DNA of 64,000 nt from Pseudogracilibacillus auburnensis. GTDB lineage: Bacteria; Bacillota; Bacilli; Bacillales; Amphibacillaceae. The DNA is taken from contig NZ_QJJQ01000001.1 in NCBI RefSeq assembly GCF_003201975.1, forward strand, positions 310,001 to 374,000. The letters are read 5' to 3'. Positions within the stretch are counted from its first letter, which is position 1. Each line of letters opens with the position of its first letter. The position numbers were made by a program, and so were the translations under genes. Positions 44,688-53,305 of the stretch are shown in pieces. A model generated the notes under the pieces. It was not told the DNA's origin, did no database searches, and worked only from the letters and a program-made list of their open reading frames with translations.

Positions 44688-45259
44688 CCATTTTACTTCA
44701 AAAACGTTGGAGAAGTGTTCCGCAGCGCCGTCGCTCGTGCCCTTTCTCGTTGGAAAAGTGAAAGAAGTGACACGCAGCGCCATCCCTCGTACCTTTTCTC
44801 GTCGGAACAGTGAAAGAAGTGACACGCAGCGCCATCCCTCGTACCCTTTCTCGTCGGAACAGTGAAAGAAGTGTTCCGCAGCGCCATCCCTCGTACCCTT
44901 TCTCGTTGGAAAAGTGAAAGAAGTGTTACGCGGTTCCTTCCCTCGTACCCTTTCTCGTCGGAAAAGTGAAAGAAGTGACACGCAGCGCCATCCCTCGTAC
45001 CCTTTCTCGTCGGAAAAGTGAAAGAAGTGTTCCGCAGCGCCGTCGCTCGTACCCTTTCTCGTCGGAAAAGTGAAAGAAGTGTTCCGCAGCGCCGTCGCTC
45101 GTACCCTTTCTCGTCGGAAAAGTGAAAGAAGTGTTCCGCAGCGCCGTCGCTCGTACCCTTTCTCGTCGGAAAAGTGAAAGAAGTGTTCCGCAGCGCCGTC
45201 GCTCGTGCCCTTTCTCGACGGAAGAGTGTAAGAAGTGATCCGTGGTGCTTTCCTAAGGG
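44688..45259. repeat. GC-rich tandem array with exact 52-bp period (11 units plus degenerate edges)
   Basis: The anchor CCCTTTCTCG occurs at 44740, 44792, 44844, 44896, 44948, 45000, 45052, 45104, 45156 and 45208, always 52 bases apart. Degenerate units start at 44688 and 45260. A unit is about 56 % GC against about 36 % around it. Units differ by point changes (GCCGTCGCTCG versus GCCATCCCTCG, TTCCGCAGCG versus CACGCAGCG) but never by indels. It fills the gap between the msmX start and the end of the PucR-type regulator gene. An open frame of 235 codons on the minus strand is a by-product of the repeat. Confidence 0.95.
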
Positions 45260-45315
45260 CCATTTCCCATCAGCAAATTGTAAGAACTAACATTTGGCAC
45301 GGTTTCCTAAAAATC

Positions 45316-46197
45316 TTACTTCATTCTTTTTATTAATAATGCCAATTTTACAGCGACTGCATCGTCAAATTTTTGTATATTAATTCCAGTTTCAGTGATG
45401 AATTTATCAATTCGATATTGTAAACTATTGCGGTGCATGTACATTTTTTTCGCCGTTTCCGATACATTTAAATTAGAGTGAAGAAACATTTCTAACGTTT
45501 TGATCATATCGTCATCCTCGTGGAAATTTTTTAATATAGCTGTACATAATTGATCTTTTGTCTCTTCATCAAGATCGTGTAATAATAAATATGGAACCGA
45601 CTCCACATAGTTAATCACTTCTTTATTTGAAATTTGGAATATTAGTGAGCCAATTTCAAGTAAAGATGCATAATAATGGGGGAGGTTTTTAAAACTTTGT
45701 TGCATATCGCCGATGTAAAATTTAATATGAACAGAAAGATCAGCCATAAAAATATCAATGATTTGCTCATAATTAATTTGTTCATCAGTCGGTGTAATTT
45801 CCTCGACAATGATTCCACTAGTTTCATCTTCCCACAAAATGGGGGTTGTTTTACTAAATAATTCAGATATTGCTTCCTTAAATGAGATGGGATCAATTTG
45901 ATCTTTGGTCATGGAAAAATAGACGAATCGATAAGGAAGGGAAGGGGTTTCGACAACCGGTGTTTTGATACGATCATACCAAGTTTGTTCTTGAACTGTT
46001 TTATCTGGTATAAATTGATTGTATCTTTTGAAAAAGGTATCTAATAATTGTACATCTTTTTTAGTTAGTTCGTCCTCATGAATGCCGAATACATCATTTT
46101 TATTTGTGACATACCAAACATATTGGTGAAAGGGAACTGTATTCTTTTTAGTAAATGGAATAATAGATGGATAAATTTTCTGCAATTGTTTCAACAT
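45316..46197 (-). CDS. PucR/CdaR-type regulator with C-terminal HTH
   Basis: This 293-residue protein has a C-terminal helix-turn-helix of the PucR type (FLHSNLNVSETAKKMYMHRN, SLQYRIDKFITETG) at residues 236-285. The N-terminal part of about 220 residues resembles no sensor domain I can name. Such proteins control purine, sugar diacid or polyketide genes. It is divergent from guaA with a shared gap of 111 bases, so it could in principle affect guaA, but there is no direct sign. GAGGGAG lies ahead of the ATG. Confidence 0.8.
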   Translation of the reverse strand: MLKQLQKIYPSIIPFTKKNTVPFHQYVWYVTNKNDVFGIHEDELTKKDVQLLDTFFKRYNQFIPDKTVQEQTWYDRIKTPVVETPSLPYRFVYFSMTKDQIDPISFKEAISELFSKTTPILWEDETSGIIVEEITPTDEQINYEQIIDIFMADLSVHIKFYIGDMQQSFKNLPHYYASLLEIGSLIFQISNKEVINYVESVPYLLLHDLDEETKDQLCTAILKNFHEDDDMIKTLEMFLHSNLNVSETAKKMYMHRNSLQYRIDKFITETGINIQKFDDAVAVKLALLIKRMK

Positions 46198-46267
46198 AAG
46201 GAAAACTCCCTCGTGACGTTTTTCGTACTTTCAACTCTATTTTACCAAAAAAGTGTAGGAAATGTTG

Positions 46268-46273
46268 TATAAT
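46268..46273 (+). promoter_or_regulatory. -10 element for guaA
   Basis: A perfect TATAAT lies 36 bases ahead of the guaA start; the -35 region is weak. No purine riboswitch could be recognised in the 111-base gap. Confidence 0.4.
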
Positions 46274-46308
46274 ATTCGAGTAGGACAAGTTAGTGAGGAG
46301 AAGATAAG

Positions 46309-47844
46309 ATGAGTCATAACGAATCGGTTTTAGTCATTGATTTTGGTAGTCCGTACAATCAATTATTAACGAGGAGTATTAGAGAACTTGGTATTTACAG
46401 TGAATTGCGTCCCCATACCATTTCGGTTGATGAGGTAAAAGTTTTACAACCAAAAGGGATTATTTTATCTGGTGGACCATATTATATTCATGATCAACAT
46501 CGTTATCGAATTGATGAAAATATATTTACGCTTGGTATTCCAATTTTAGGAATTTGTTATGGAGCACAATTGATCACAGACCATTTTGGTGGAAAAGTAA
46601 CACATCATGCGGATCGTTCATATGAAGCTGGCACGATAAAAGTACAAAACAAAGCTGGCTTATTTAGTGAATTGGATAAAGAACAAGTAGTCTACATGAG
46701 TAAAGGAGACACAATCTCGGAACTTCCGGAAAAATTTGAGGTTGATGCAACGGATGTAGCAGGAGATATTGCTGCCTTTAGTAATGAATCAGAAAAAATG
46801 TACGGAGTACAATTTTATCCAGAAAAACAAGAATCTGAGCATGGCGTAAAGTTGCTGAAGAACTTTTTATTTACGATTAGTGGTTGCACTGGCGAATGGT
46901 CCATTGAACGATTTATTGACACAGAAATTGCGAATATAAAAGCGGAAGTCGGCGATAAAAAAGTCCTTTGTGCCCTAAGCGGTGGGGTCGATTCCTCTGT
47001 CGTTGCAGCACTAATTCATAAAGCAATTGGCGATCAACTGACATGTATTTTCGTTGATCACGGGTTATTACGAAAAAATGAAGCGAATGAAGTAATGGAA
47101 CTACTTGCAGATGATTTTCATATGAATATTATCCAAGTGGATGCGGCAGATCGTTTCTTATCAAAACTTACTGGTGTGGATGATCCTGAAGAAAAGCGTA
47201 AAATTATCGGAAATGAGTTTATTGCAGTTTTTGATGAAGAAGCGGCTAAATTAACAGATGTCGACTATTTAGCTCAAGGTACACTATATAGTGATGTTAT
47301 TGAAAGTGGAACAGAGACTGGACAAAAGGTAAAATCACACCATAATGTTGGTGGATTACCTGAAGATATGGAATTCAAGTTAATTGAGCCAATTCGTTCA
47401 TTATTTAAAGATGAAGTGCGTAAACTCGGTACAGCCCTTGGATTACCAGACCATATCGTTTGGCGTCAACCTTTTCCAGGACCGGGTCTAGGTATCCGTG
47501 TGTTAGGTGAAGTAACACGAGAAAAATTGACAATCGTTCGGGAGGCTGATGCCATTTTACGGGAAGAAATTGCCTTAGCTGGACTTGATCGTGACATTTG
47601 GCAATACTTCGCGATTTTACCGAATATTCGCAGTGTAGGTGTACGTGACGACGCACGTTCTTATGATTATACAGTAGGACTTCGAGCTGTACATTCTGTT
47701 GATGGAATGACTTCAGACTGGGCACGAATTGATTGGGAGATTTTAGATAAAATTTCGCATCGGATTGTAGCGGAAGTGGATCACGTCAATCGTGTCGTGT
47801 ATGATATAACGAGTAAGCCTCCTGCCACGATAGAGTGGGAATAG
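46309..47844 (+). CDS. guaA: GMP synthase with a defective glutaminase active site
   Basis: This 511-residue two-domain GMP synthase amidates XMP to GMP. The synthetase half is intact: PP-loop LSGGVDSSV near 223, [51 protein letters not shown] and the ending [13 protein letters not shown]. In the N-terminal glutaminase half the nucleophile Cys83 (GICYG) and Glu172 remain. The catalytic His of the usual GVQFHPEV is Tyr170 (GVQFYPEK), encoded TAT at 46816-46818. Other invariant spots also differ (DFGSP for DFGSQ, MSKGD for MSHGD). The enzyme may depend on free ammonia. A recombinase gene follows directly. Confidence 0.93.
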   Translation: MSHNESVLVIDFGSPYNQLLTRSIRELGIYSELRPHTISVDEVKVLQPKGIILSGGPYYIHDQHRYRIDENIFTLGIPILGICYGAQLITDHFGGKVTHHADRSYEAGTIKVQNKAGLFSELDKEQVVYMSKGDTISELPEKFEVDATDVAGDIAAFSNESEKMYGVQFYPEKQESEHGVKLLKNFLFTISGCTGEWSIERFIDTEIANIKAEVGDKKVLCALSGGVDSSVVAALIHKAIGDQLTCIFVDHGLLRKNEANEVMELLADDFHMNIIQVDAADRFLSKLTGVDDPEEKRKIIGNEFIAVFDEEAAKLTDVDYLAQGTLYSDVIESGTETGQKVKSHHNVGGLPEDMEFKLIEPIRSLFKDEVRKLGTALGLPDHIVWRQPFPGPGLGIRVLGEVTREKLTIVREADAILREEIALAGLDRDIWQYFAILPNIRSVGVRDDARSYDYTVGLRAVHSVDGMTSDWARIDWEILDKISHRIVAEVDHVNRVVYDITSKPPATIEWE

Positions 47845-47851
47845 TAACAGG

Positions 47852-47894
47852 AGCCCTAGAAGCCTTGGTAACACATGGTTTTCAGGGCTTTATT
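47852..47894 (+). terminator. Probable terminator of guaA
   Basis: AGCCCT and AGGGCT enclose a smaller CCTTGG/CCATGG-like fold and are followed by TTATTATT. The spot is also where a guaA-type attachment site would lie. Confidence 0.5.
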
Positions 47895-47910
47895 ATTCTT
47901 CATGGCACAG

Positions 47911-49089
47911 TTATGGCACACTTTGAAATTTTGTCTGCATAAACTGATTACTGCTGTAATGTTCAATTTGTGTATCATCACTTGTTTTTAGCTGAATAAT
48001 ATTACTTAATCTGTCTGCAACTTGAAAATTGCTATTTGGATAGAGGTGTCCATACGTACCTAAAGTCGTTTGTATATCCTCATGTCCAAGTCTGTCTTTA
48101 ATCACTAAAGGATTTTCTCCCATACTAATTAACAAAGAAGCGTGAGAGTGTCTTAATCCATGGATTTTGATCCTGTGGATATTTGCAGCCTTGGCAAAGC
48201 GTTTAATAGAATGGGAAACAGTGTATTTTTGAGTTGGGATTCCATTATACGATAAAATGAAATTGGTTTTACATTGCTTCTGTTGTGCTTCTTTCCAATC
48301 TCGTAATAAGCTTAGTGTATCTGAATCTAAAGCAATAACCCGAATGCTTGCTTTTGTTTTAGGATCTGTAAAACGATAGTTGGAAGCATTCTTGTAATAA
48401 AGCGTTTTGGAAATGTTTAGCGTTCCTTCCTCAAAGTCTATATCATCCCATTGTAAGGCAGAGGCTTCACCAATACGCATGCCTGTCATGAATAAAAGCC
48501 AGATAATGATAAATTGAAAATGCTGAAAGTAATCGCCTAGATAAATCTTGGATATAACAGCCTCAAATTCTTCCTTCGTCCAAAAATTAATTTCGGCTTT
48601 AACTTTTTTAACATTTCCAATTATTTTTGATGGATTTTCTTTCATTAAACCTAATACAATCGCTCTATCAAAAGCTAAGGATAATAAACCTTGTATGCCT
48701 CGAACGTATTGACTAGAGTATTTTTCGGTAGCGTTTAATTGCCATCTTTGCAAGATTAATGGCGTGATATCTGATAGACTTACGTTATAAAAATAAGCAA
48801 AGTGTTTATTGATTGTGTGTTGCCTATTCTCAAAAGTGCTTTCTTTAACTTGGTTCTTATACCAAGGTACAAAAAACTCCTTCGTAAACTTCTCAAAAGT
48901 CATACTACTATTTGGGTTATAAGCACCTTCACTATTATCTAAAATCAATTTAGCATAAGCATTTTCAGCTTCCGCTTTAGTTTTAAATCCACTCATTCTT
49001 TTTTGTATTCTTTTTCCTGTGACCGGATCAAATCCTAAACTTACCCTAAATTGATATGTTCCATTGGGGTGTTTCTTCACTTTAATCAT
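47911..49089 (-). CDS. Tyrosine recombinase/integrase (ICE or phage type)
   Basis: This 392-residue integrase has an arm-binding N-terminus (residues 1-55), a SAM-like core-binding domain (about 65-150) and a catalytic domain. All catalytic residues are present: Arg205 in TGMRIGEA, His310 and Arg313 in HGLRH, His336 in LGHED and nucleophile Tyr346 in TYGHLYP. The 3' end of guaA is a known integration hotspot of Gram-positive islands, and this gene converges on it at 66 bases. It overlaps the DUF3173 gene by eight bases. It marks the left end of an integrated element whose remaining conjugation genes are not visible. Confidence 0.92.
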   Translation of the reverse strand: MIKVKKHPNGTYQFRVSLGFDPVTGKRIQKRMSGFKTKAEAENAYAKLILDNSEGAYNPNSSMTFEKFTKEFFVPWYKNQVKESTFENRQHTINKHFAYFYNVSLSDITPLILQRWQLNATEKYSSQYVRGIQGLLSLAFDRAIVLGLMKENPSKIIGNVKKVKAEINFWTKEEFEAVISKIYLGDYFQHFQFIIIWLLFMTGMRIGEASALQWDDIDFEEGTLNISKTLYYKNASNYRFTDPKTKASIRVIALDSDTLSLLRDWKEAQQKQCKTNFILSYNGIPTQKYTVSHSIKRFAKAANIHRIKIHGLRHSHASLLISMGENPLVIKDRLGHEDIQTTLGTYGHLYPNSNFQVADRLSNIIQLKTSDDTQIEHYSSNQFMQTKFQSVP

Positions 49090-49336
49090 TGTTTTTCCTT
49101 TCCTTGATTAAAGCAGCCTCACTGGAACCACAAGATTTTAATAAATCTGTCTGACTAAGCGTTATTCCCAATATTTCTTCCACGGCTTCCACAGGCACTC
49201 GACCTAATTTTTTCGTGTTGTAGAAACCATAGCCTTTCTGCACCATAAGACATTTAGCCTCACGGATAATGTCTCGGGAGAAAGAGGGACCATAACCTAA
49301 ATCCATTAAGTCCTTTCGGGTTATAGTTACTATCAT
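49082..49336 (-). CDS. DUF3173 family protein (integrase-associated, possible excisionase)
   Basis: This 84-residue protein starts MIVTITRKDLMDLGYGPSF and has the conserved DIIREAKCLMVQKGYGFYN and LGRVPVEAVEEILGI stretches of DUF3173, with a winged or HTH-like pattern. Such genes nearly always precede a tyrosine recombinase in Firmicutes mobile elements, so directionality control is the likely role, by inference. The ATG at 49336 follows AAAGGAG; a longer frame to 49459 lacks a start signal. Confidence 0.8.
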   Translation of the reverse strand: MIVTITRKDLMDLGYGPSFSRDIIREAKCLMVQKGYGFYNTKKLGRVPVEAVEEILGITLSQTDLLKSCGSSEAALIKERKNND

Positions 49337-49375
49337 ATTGCTCCTTTCTCGGTCGAGCCAATACAATATATGTTT

Positions 49376-49384
49376 ATTATACCA
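49376..49384 (-). promoter_or_regulatory. Extended -10 promoter for the DUF3173-integrase pair
   Basis: On the minus strand TGGTATAAT is an extended -10, about 40 bases ahead of the DUF3173 ATG. The -35 is weak. Confidence 0.45.
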
Positions 49385-49428
49385 CGCTTCATGATGTTTT
49401 TTGATAGAGCGAACATTGAAAATCAGAC

Positions 49429-49482
49429 GGCTGTTGGTGCAGCTCCACGGGAATTTCACCCCTGCAAGTATTTCTTCCAGCC
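49429..49482. other. Structured element (nested inverted repeats), possible ncRNA or DNA processing site
   Basis: Outer arms GGCTG (49429) and CAGCC (49478) enclose a second pair, GTGCAGC.../...CCTGCA, and an inner GGG/CCC hairpin with loop AATTTCA, all nested in 54 bases. The composition is about half GC in an AT-rich region. It lies just upstream of the DUF3173 promoter. No known riboswitch motif matched by eye. Confidence 0.4.
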
Positions 49483-50348
49483 CTACTCATAGCTTGCGAT
49501 GCTTTGAACGCTCGAACCATGACGATAGGGGAGTATCATTATCCTAACTAATGAGTTATCGCCAGCAACCCACCACGATTGCATTAGATTCATAGATGAT
49601 CGCTCGTTTCTAATGAAAGTTATGGCGTATGAATCAAGTAGCTCGTCATCAGTAGAACGTATCTGATTTTTTGTTTATACTGCACGGCGTTATCTTCCGT
49701 GCTTTCTTTGTCAAAGAACAAATTATAATAAATGAAAGGGAAAACTTAACCATTCTTTCATCAAGTGGTAAAAGCTAAAGCAGATTGCATAAGCCGAAAT
49801 CATGTGTATTTTTATCCATCCGCTGATACGTAGCATAGTTTCTTGTTCAACACGGTGCTTGTGTGTAGTAAGCATTTCATATATCAGAGTGACTACTTTT
49901 AGTGTTTCAGCAAGTTGGGCCTCTTGAAAATCTTGTTTATCATCTCTTTCATATGGAAATTGCAAAAGTGGAGATGATTTTCCCTTTCATAACCTTCAAC
50001 AAGATTTTTTGTGAAATGCCAAATGAAATCTTTATTTTTTACAAAACAACTTGTGAGAAATGGATTACAAAGTAAGAATATTAAAAATGGGATGGACATA
50101 AGAATGTACTTTTACCTCTCCTTATACTTAGTCCCTACACAAAAGGTCGATTTGCTGCATGATTTATAAAAAAATTAATAAAAGTTTTTATTTATATAGG
50201 TTCAGCTAGCTGCGATATTGTGTTATTGTCTATAATAGTCAATGATAAAAATTAATTTACAATTGTTTGCCTAAAATCACCACTAAATATTCCGAAATCT
50301 CTTTATATTTCCGTTTTTTAGCTTTACAAAACATAAAAAAATATAGAA
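49483..50348. other. Decayed part of the integrated element, no clear gene
   Basis: The gap between the DUF3173 and TetR genes has only weak open frames. An 80-codon minus-strand frame at 49723-49965 (TTG start, no ribosome binding site) and an overlapping 66-codon frame ending near 49899 could be pieces of one broken gene, but I recognise no family. The remainder becomes strongly AT-rich beyond 50100. Confidence 0.5.
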
Positions 50349-50381
50349 TATAACTATGTTATAAAAAATAACACTGTTATT
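50349..50381. promoter_or_regulatory. Tandem TetR operators
   Basis: TATAACTATGTTATA (50349-50363) and AATAACACTGTTATT (50367-50381) are both perfect palindromes of the form ATAAC-N3-GTTAT. Their centres are 18 bases apart, 35 bases ahead of the TetR gene. Autoregulation is the likely reading. Confidence 0.7.
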
Positions 50382-50415
50382 GAAAGGTGAAATTTTTAAT
50401 AAAGGGGATCAGTTT

Positions 50416-51006
50416 ATGAAAAGTAGATTTGAACGGGAGCAGATTTGTTTAAGAAAAAAGGTTCTTAAAGCAGCCTTACATATTGCTGAATCCGAGGGAT
50501 GGTCAAATGTGAGCATAAGAAAAATTGCTAGTGAAATTGAGTACAGTACGACTAAAGTTTATGAGTTGTTTGAAAATAAAAAACATCTTTTCCTTGAACT
50601 TTTACGCAACGGTTTTAAATTATTAGCTAACCAACTTGAAGAAGCAGTCAGTAAATATTCAGATCCACAAAAAAAAGCAATAGCTTTGGGAAAAGCATAT
50701 TGTGCTTTTGCTTGGGGAGATGGAGCTTATTATCGGATTATGTATGGCATGGATGGGATACCATTTGGGGTCGAGCAGACCTGGCAAGAAGGCATGCGTA
50801 TAGGAGAAATTAGTAAAAAAGTGCTTACTTCTTACATGCCTTATTGTAACGAAGAAGAGATTAATGATTATGTGAATGCCGCATGGGGAACATTGCACGG
50901 AATATCGTCCTTATTTATGTCCGGCAGATTATATGGTACGAGAGAACAAGCCGAGGAACTTGCAGTGCAAGCCGTCTTAAACATGTTAAGAAAAGGGGAG
51001 GATTAG
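50416..51006 (+). CDS. TetR/AcrR family transcriptional regulator
   Basis: This 196-residue regulator has an N-terminal HTH (RKKVLKAALHIAESEGWSNVSIRKIASEIEYSTTKVYELFENKKHLF, residues 12-60, interrupted here only by normal family variation) and an all-helical C-terminal domain of WHG/TetR_C type (AYYRIMYGMDG, WGTLHGISSLFMSGRL). The ATG at 50416 follows AAAGGGGATC; a TTG at 50380 overlaps the operator. The two following small membrane-protein genes lie three and 62 bases away and are probably co-regulated through the tandem operators. Confidence 0.9.
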   Translation: MKSRFEREQICLRKKVLKAALHIAESEGWSNVSIRKIASEIEYSTTKVYELFENKKHLFLELLRNGFKLLANQLEEAVSKYSDPQKKAIALGKAYCAFAWGDGAYYRIMYGMDGIPFGVEQTWQEGMRIGEISKKVLTSYMPYCNEEEINDYVNAAWGTLHGISSLFMSGRLYGTREQAEELAVQAVLNMLRKGED

Positions 51007-51009
51007 GAA

Positions 51010-51444
51010 GTGAGTGAGAAACTTCGAAAAGTAAAACGCTGGGGTCCGAAATCATTGTCTTTTTGGCTAACGATTTTATGTGCAAGTGGTTTGATTTGCT
51101 TAGGTATTAATAGATTTATTCATCCTATTGCTGCTTCAAGAGCCTTTGGGTTAGAAATTTTGAATCCATTAGATAGTGGATATGTCCGAGTGAAGGCAAC
51201 AAGAGATTTAGCACTTGGAATAAGTATCATTGTTTTTGTTATTTTAAGAATAAAAAAGGTTTTGATTGCTTTTTCATTAGTCTCTGCAATCATCCCTTTG
51301 ATTGATGGAATCATGGTGCTTACACAATATGGTGGTGAATTCAAGAATAGCTTGCAACATTTCATTACCATGATCGGCGTTCTTTTAATAGCATTCTTAC
51401 TATGGAGAGAGAAAGGGATGGATATATCAAAAGGTGTATCCTAA
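51010..51444 (+). CDS. Small membrane protein, DUF4267-like
   Basis: This 144-residue protein has four predicted membrane helices (about 16-34, 60-80, 83-102, 112-132). FGLEILNPLDSGYVRVKATRDLALGISIIVFV matches the DUF4267 pattern, here quoted in parts: RAFGL, YVRVKATRDLALG. The start is GTG at 51010, with AGGGGAGGATTAGGA ahead. It is directly behind the TetR gene, so export or membrane protection against the compound sensed by that regulator is possible. Function not known. Confidence 0.75.
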   Translation: MSEKLRKVKRWGPKSLSFWLTILCASGLICLGINRFIHPIAASRAFGLEILNPLDSGYVRVKATRDLALGISIIVFVILRIKKVLIAFSLVSAIIPLIDGIMVLTQYGGEFKNSLQHFITMIGVLLIAFLLWREKGMDISKGVS

Positions 51445-51506
51445 AAGACATTTTAGTTCAAAATGAATTGTTTTTCTTGGAATAGAATTATAAGGGGGAA
51501 ATGTTA

Positions 51507-51884
51507 ATGGCGCATATGCATATTACAGCTTGGACTTTAGGATTGATTCTATTTATCATTGCTCTAAATTTGTATAAAAAAAGAAATCAAAAAATTGCTA
51601 CTATCGCACATATGGTTTTGCGGATGATATATCTCTTTATCATCATCACAGGCGGTCAGTTAACTTGGGATTATTTCCAAGGCTATGAAATGCCAATTTT
51701 TGGCGAAGTGATTGTAAAAGCAATTGCAGGAGGATGGATTGTAGTGATGATGGAACTAATATTAACAGGAACAAAAAAGGGGAAGGCGAATAGAGCGGAT
51801 TGGATTCAGTTTTGGATAGCTCTTGTAATTGTTATTATTCTCGGTTTCTTCCGTTTGCCGATGGGCTTTCTATTTTTTCAATAA
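51507..51884 (+). CDS. yisL: YisL (DUF1516) family membrane protein
   Basis: This 125-residue protein begins MAHMHITAWTLGLILF and has four predicted membrane helices with the family pieces IAHMVLRMIYLFIIITGG and KAIAGGWIVVMMELIL. The length and start match Bacillus YisL, whose function is unknown. The ATG at 51507 is seven bases from AAGGGGGAA; another in-frame ATG at 51501 is too close. It closes the TetR-led unit. Confidence 0.82.
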   Translation: MAHMHITAWTLGLILFIIALNLYKKRNQKIATIAHMVLRMIYLFIIITGGQLTWDYFQGYEMPIFGEVIVKAIAGGWIVVMMELILTGTKKGKANRADWIQFWIALVIVIILGFFRLPMGFLFFQ

Positions 51885-52441
51885 GGGTGAAGTATTTTAG
51901 CAGGAATATCGAGACGCTTTTAAATTTTAACAAATTAGTCAGTTTTTATGGGAAAAGATTACTTTTGTACCTTATAAAACGCTATTTTAATTTTTATCTT
52001 GAGCCCTTTTCATTTCACAAACCCTGAATGAGTATAAAATATTGCCAGTTATCATTTTTTATAGATGATTTATTTCATAAACGAGCTATTCTGCAGTATA
52101 GTAGTGCTATTTATAAAAAATTAAGGAAATTGTTTTAAGTAGGAACAATAGCTAATTGAAATAGACAGAGGATTTTGAAGTGTTTGAAGCAGGTTTTGGA
52201 GGACCTTTGTGTTTAATCAACGTGGTTATTACTTTGTTGATAGAATTGTAGAATAAATAAATTACTAGGAATTTTTGTACTAAAGAAATTGGGATATAGT
52301 TTAAAGTGTTATTTGAATGATCAGGTGGAAAAAGGTATAGCTTCTTGCTAAACTAAAATTAGGTTTAAGCAAGAAGAAGGAATTTATGTATAAATTTAAA
52401 TCAAAAAATGGGAGTAGTTTATACTAGAAGGGAGTATATTC
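51885..52441. other. Intergenic gap of 557 bases, no gene seen
   Basis: AT-rich sequence without convincing open frames, terminators or repeats. A 75-codon frame from 51800 overlaps yisL and has no start signal. AGAAGGGAG at 52429 is the ribosome binding site of the AraC gene. Confidence 0.5.
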
Positions 52442-53233
52442 ATGGCTAATACATATCCAGAAATAGAAGAAGCGATTTTATATATTCAAAGGAATATTTG
52501 TGAACCGTTATCTCTGTCACAACTGGCCAATCATGTTTCCTATAGTCCCTATCATTTTACACGAATTTTTAAAGCAAGAACAGGCCTCTCACCACTTTAT
52601 TATGTATCCTCTATGCGACTGCAAAAGGCCAAAGACTTGTTATTGAATACTGATTTAACTGTTCGTGATATCGGATTGGAAATTGGACAACAGAGTCTGG
52701 GGACTTTTACCACCCGCTTTACTGAAAAAGTTGGTATCACTCCGTCTCAATTTCGGAAATCGTATATGCAAGTGGACCACTATATACATTCATTGCAAAA
52801 GCTGAGCAATTGGCAAGAAAATTCATTTCCTTTTTACCAATATGCAACAGTTGAAGGGACCATTCAAACGGCACACCCTTTTAATGGTTTTATTTTGATT
52901 GGCTTATTCTCCAAACCAATTCCTGAAGAATTTCCCTTGTATGGTACATTGCTTTCTTCAACAGGGAATTTTAGTTTTATGAATGTTCGTCCAGGCACTT
53001 ATTATTTAATGGCCACTTCAGTTTCCTGGGAGATGCCATCTATGGATATTCTTCTTCCGCATACAACATTACGTACTCGTTCGAAAGCCCCGATTGTTGT
53101 TCAATCCAATTCTATAGTTCCACACCAAGATATTACACTTTATCCGCCGAAATTAGACGATCCACCCATATTGGTTTCCCTTCCTTCGTTGATGAACCGT
53201 TTTTTAAATCGGGTTCGTGAACATAGCAATTGA
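52442..53233 (+). CDS. AraC family regulator, N-terminal HTH
   Basis: This 263-residue regulator has two AraC HTH motifs at residues 8-105 (LSLSQLANHVSYSPYHFTRIF, LTVRDIGLEIGQQSLGTFTTRF, ending GITPSQFRKSY). The C-terminal 150 residues resemble a YesN/GyrI-unrelated ligand domain with beta structure (GTYYLMATSVSWEM). This HTH-first arrangement resembles MarA/Rob-type regulators rather than classic AraC. It is followed by a DHFR-like gene on the same strand, its probable target. Confidence 0.88.
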   Translation: MANTYPEIEEAILYIQRNICEPLSLSQLANHVSYSPYHFTRIFKARTGLSPLYYVSSMRLQKAKDLLLNTDLTVRDIGLEIGQQSLGTFTTRFTEKVGITPSQFRKSYMQVDHYIHSLQKLSNWQENSFPFYQYATVEGTIQTAHPFNGFILIGLFSKPIPEEFPLYGTLLSSTGNFSFMNVRPGTYYLMATSVSWEMPSMDILLPHTTLRTRSKAPIVVQSNSIVPHQDITLYPPKLDDPPILVSLPSLMNRFLNRVREHSN

Positions 53234-53305
53234 TAAGAAACATTAAGAAGTTCATCGTGATAGGATGAAGAAGAATAAACAAATTGTAAAAAAGGAGTTT
53301 TTTAT

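Noticed and set aside
44688-45259. Tandem array as a CRISPR locus
   Set aside because: Units are contiguous and similar over their whole length, with no unique spacers and no cas genes nearby.
44556-45263. Open frame of 235 codons on the minus strand, looking like a repetitive protein
   Set aside because: It is the translation of the 52-bp tandem array. The period is not a multiple of three, so the peptide cycles through frames, and there is no separate start signal or codon pattern.
49429-49482. T-box or other known riboswitch
   Set aside because: The nested stems carry neither the T-box AGGGTGGNACCGCG signature nor any other riboswitch core I know.
49723-49965. 80-codon minus-strand frame near the integrase
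   Set aside because: TTG start without ribosome binding site and no recognisable domain; kept only as part of the decayed-region entry.
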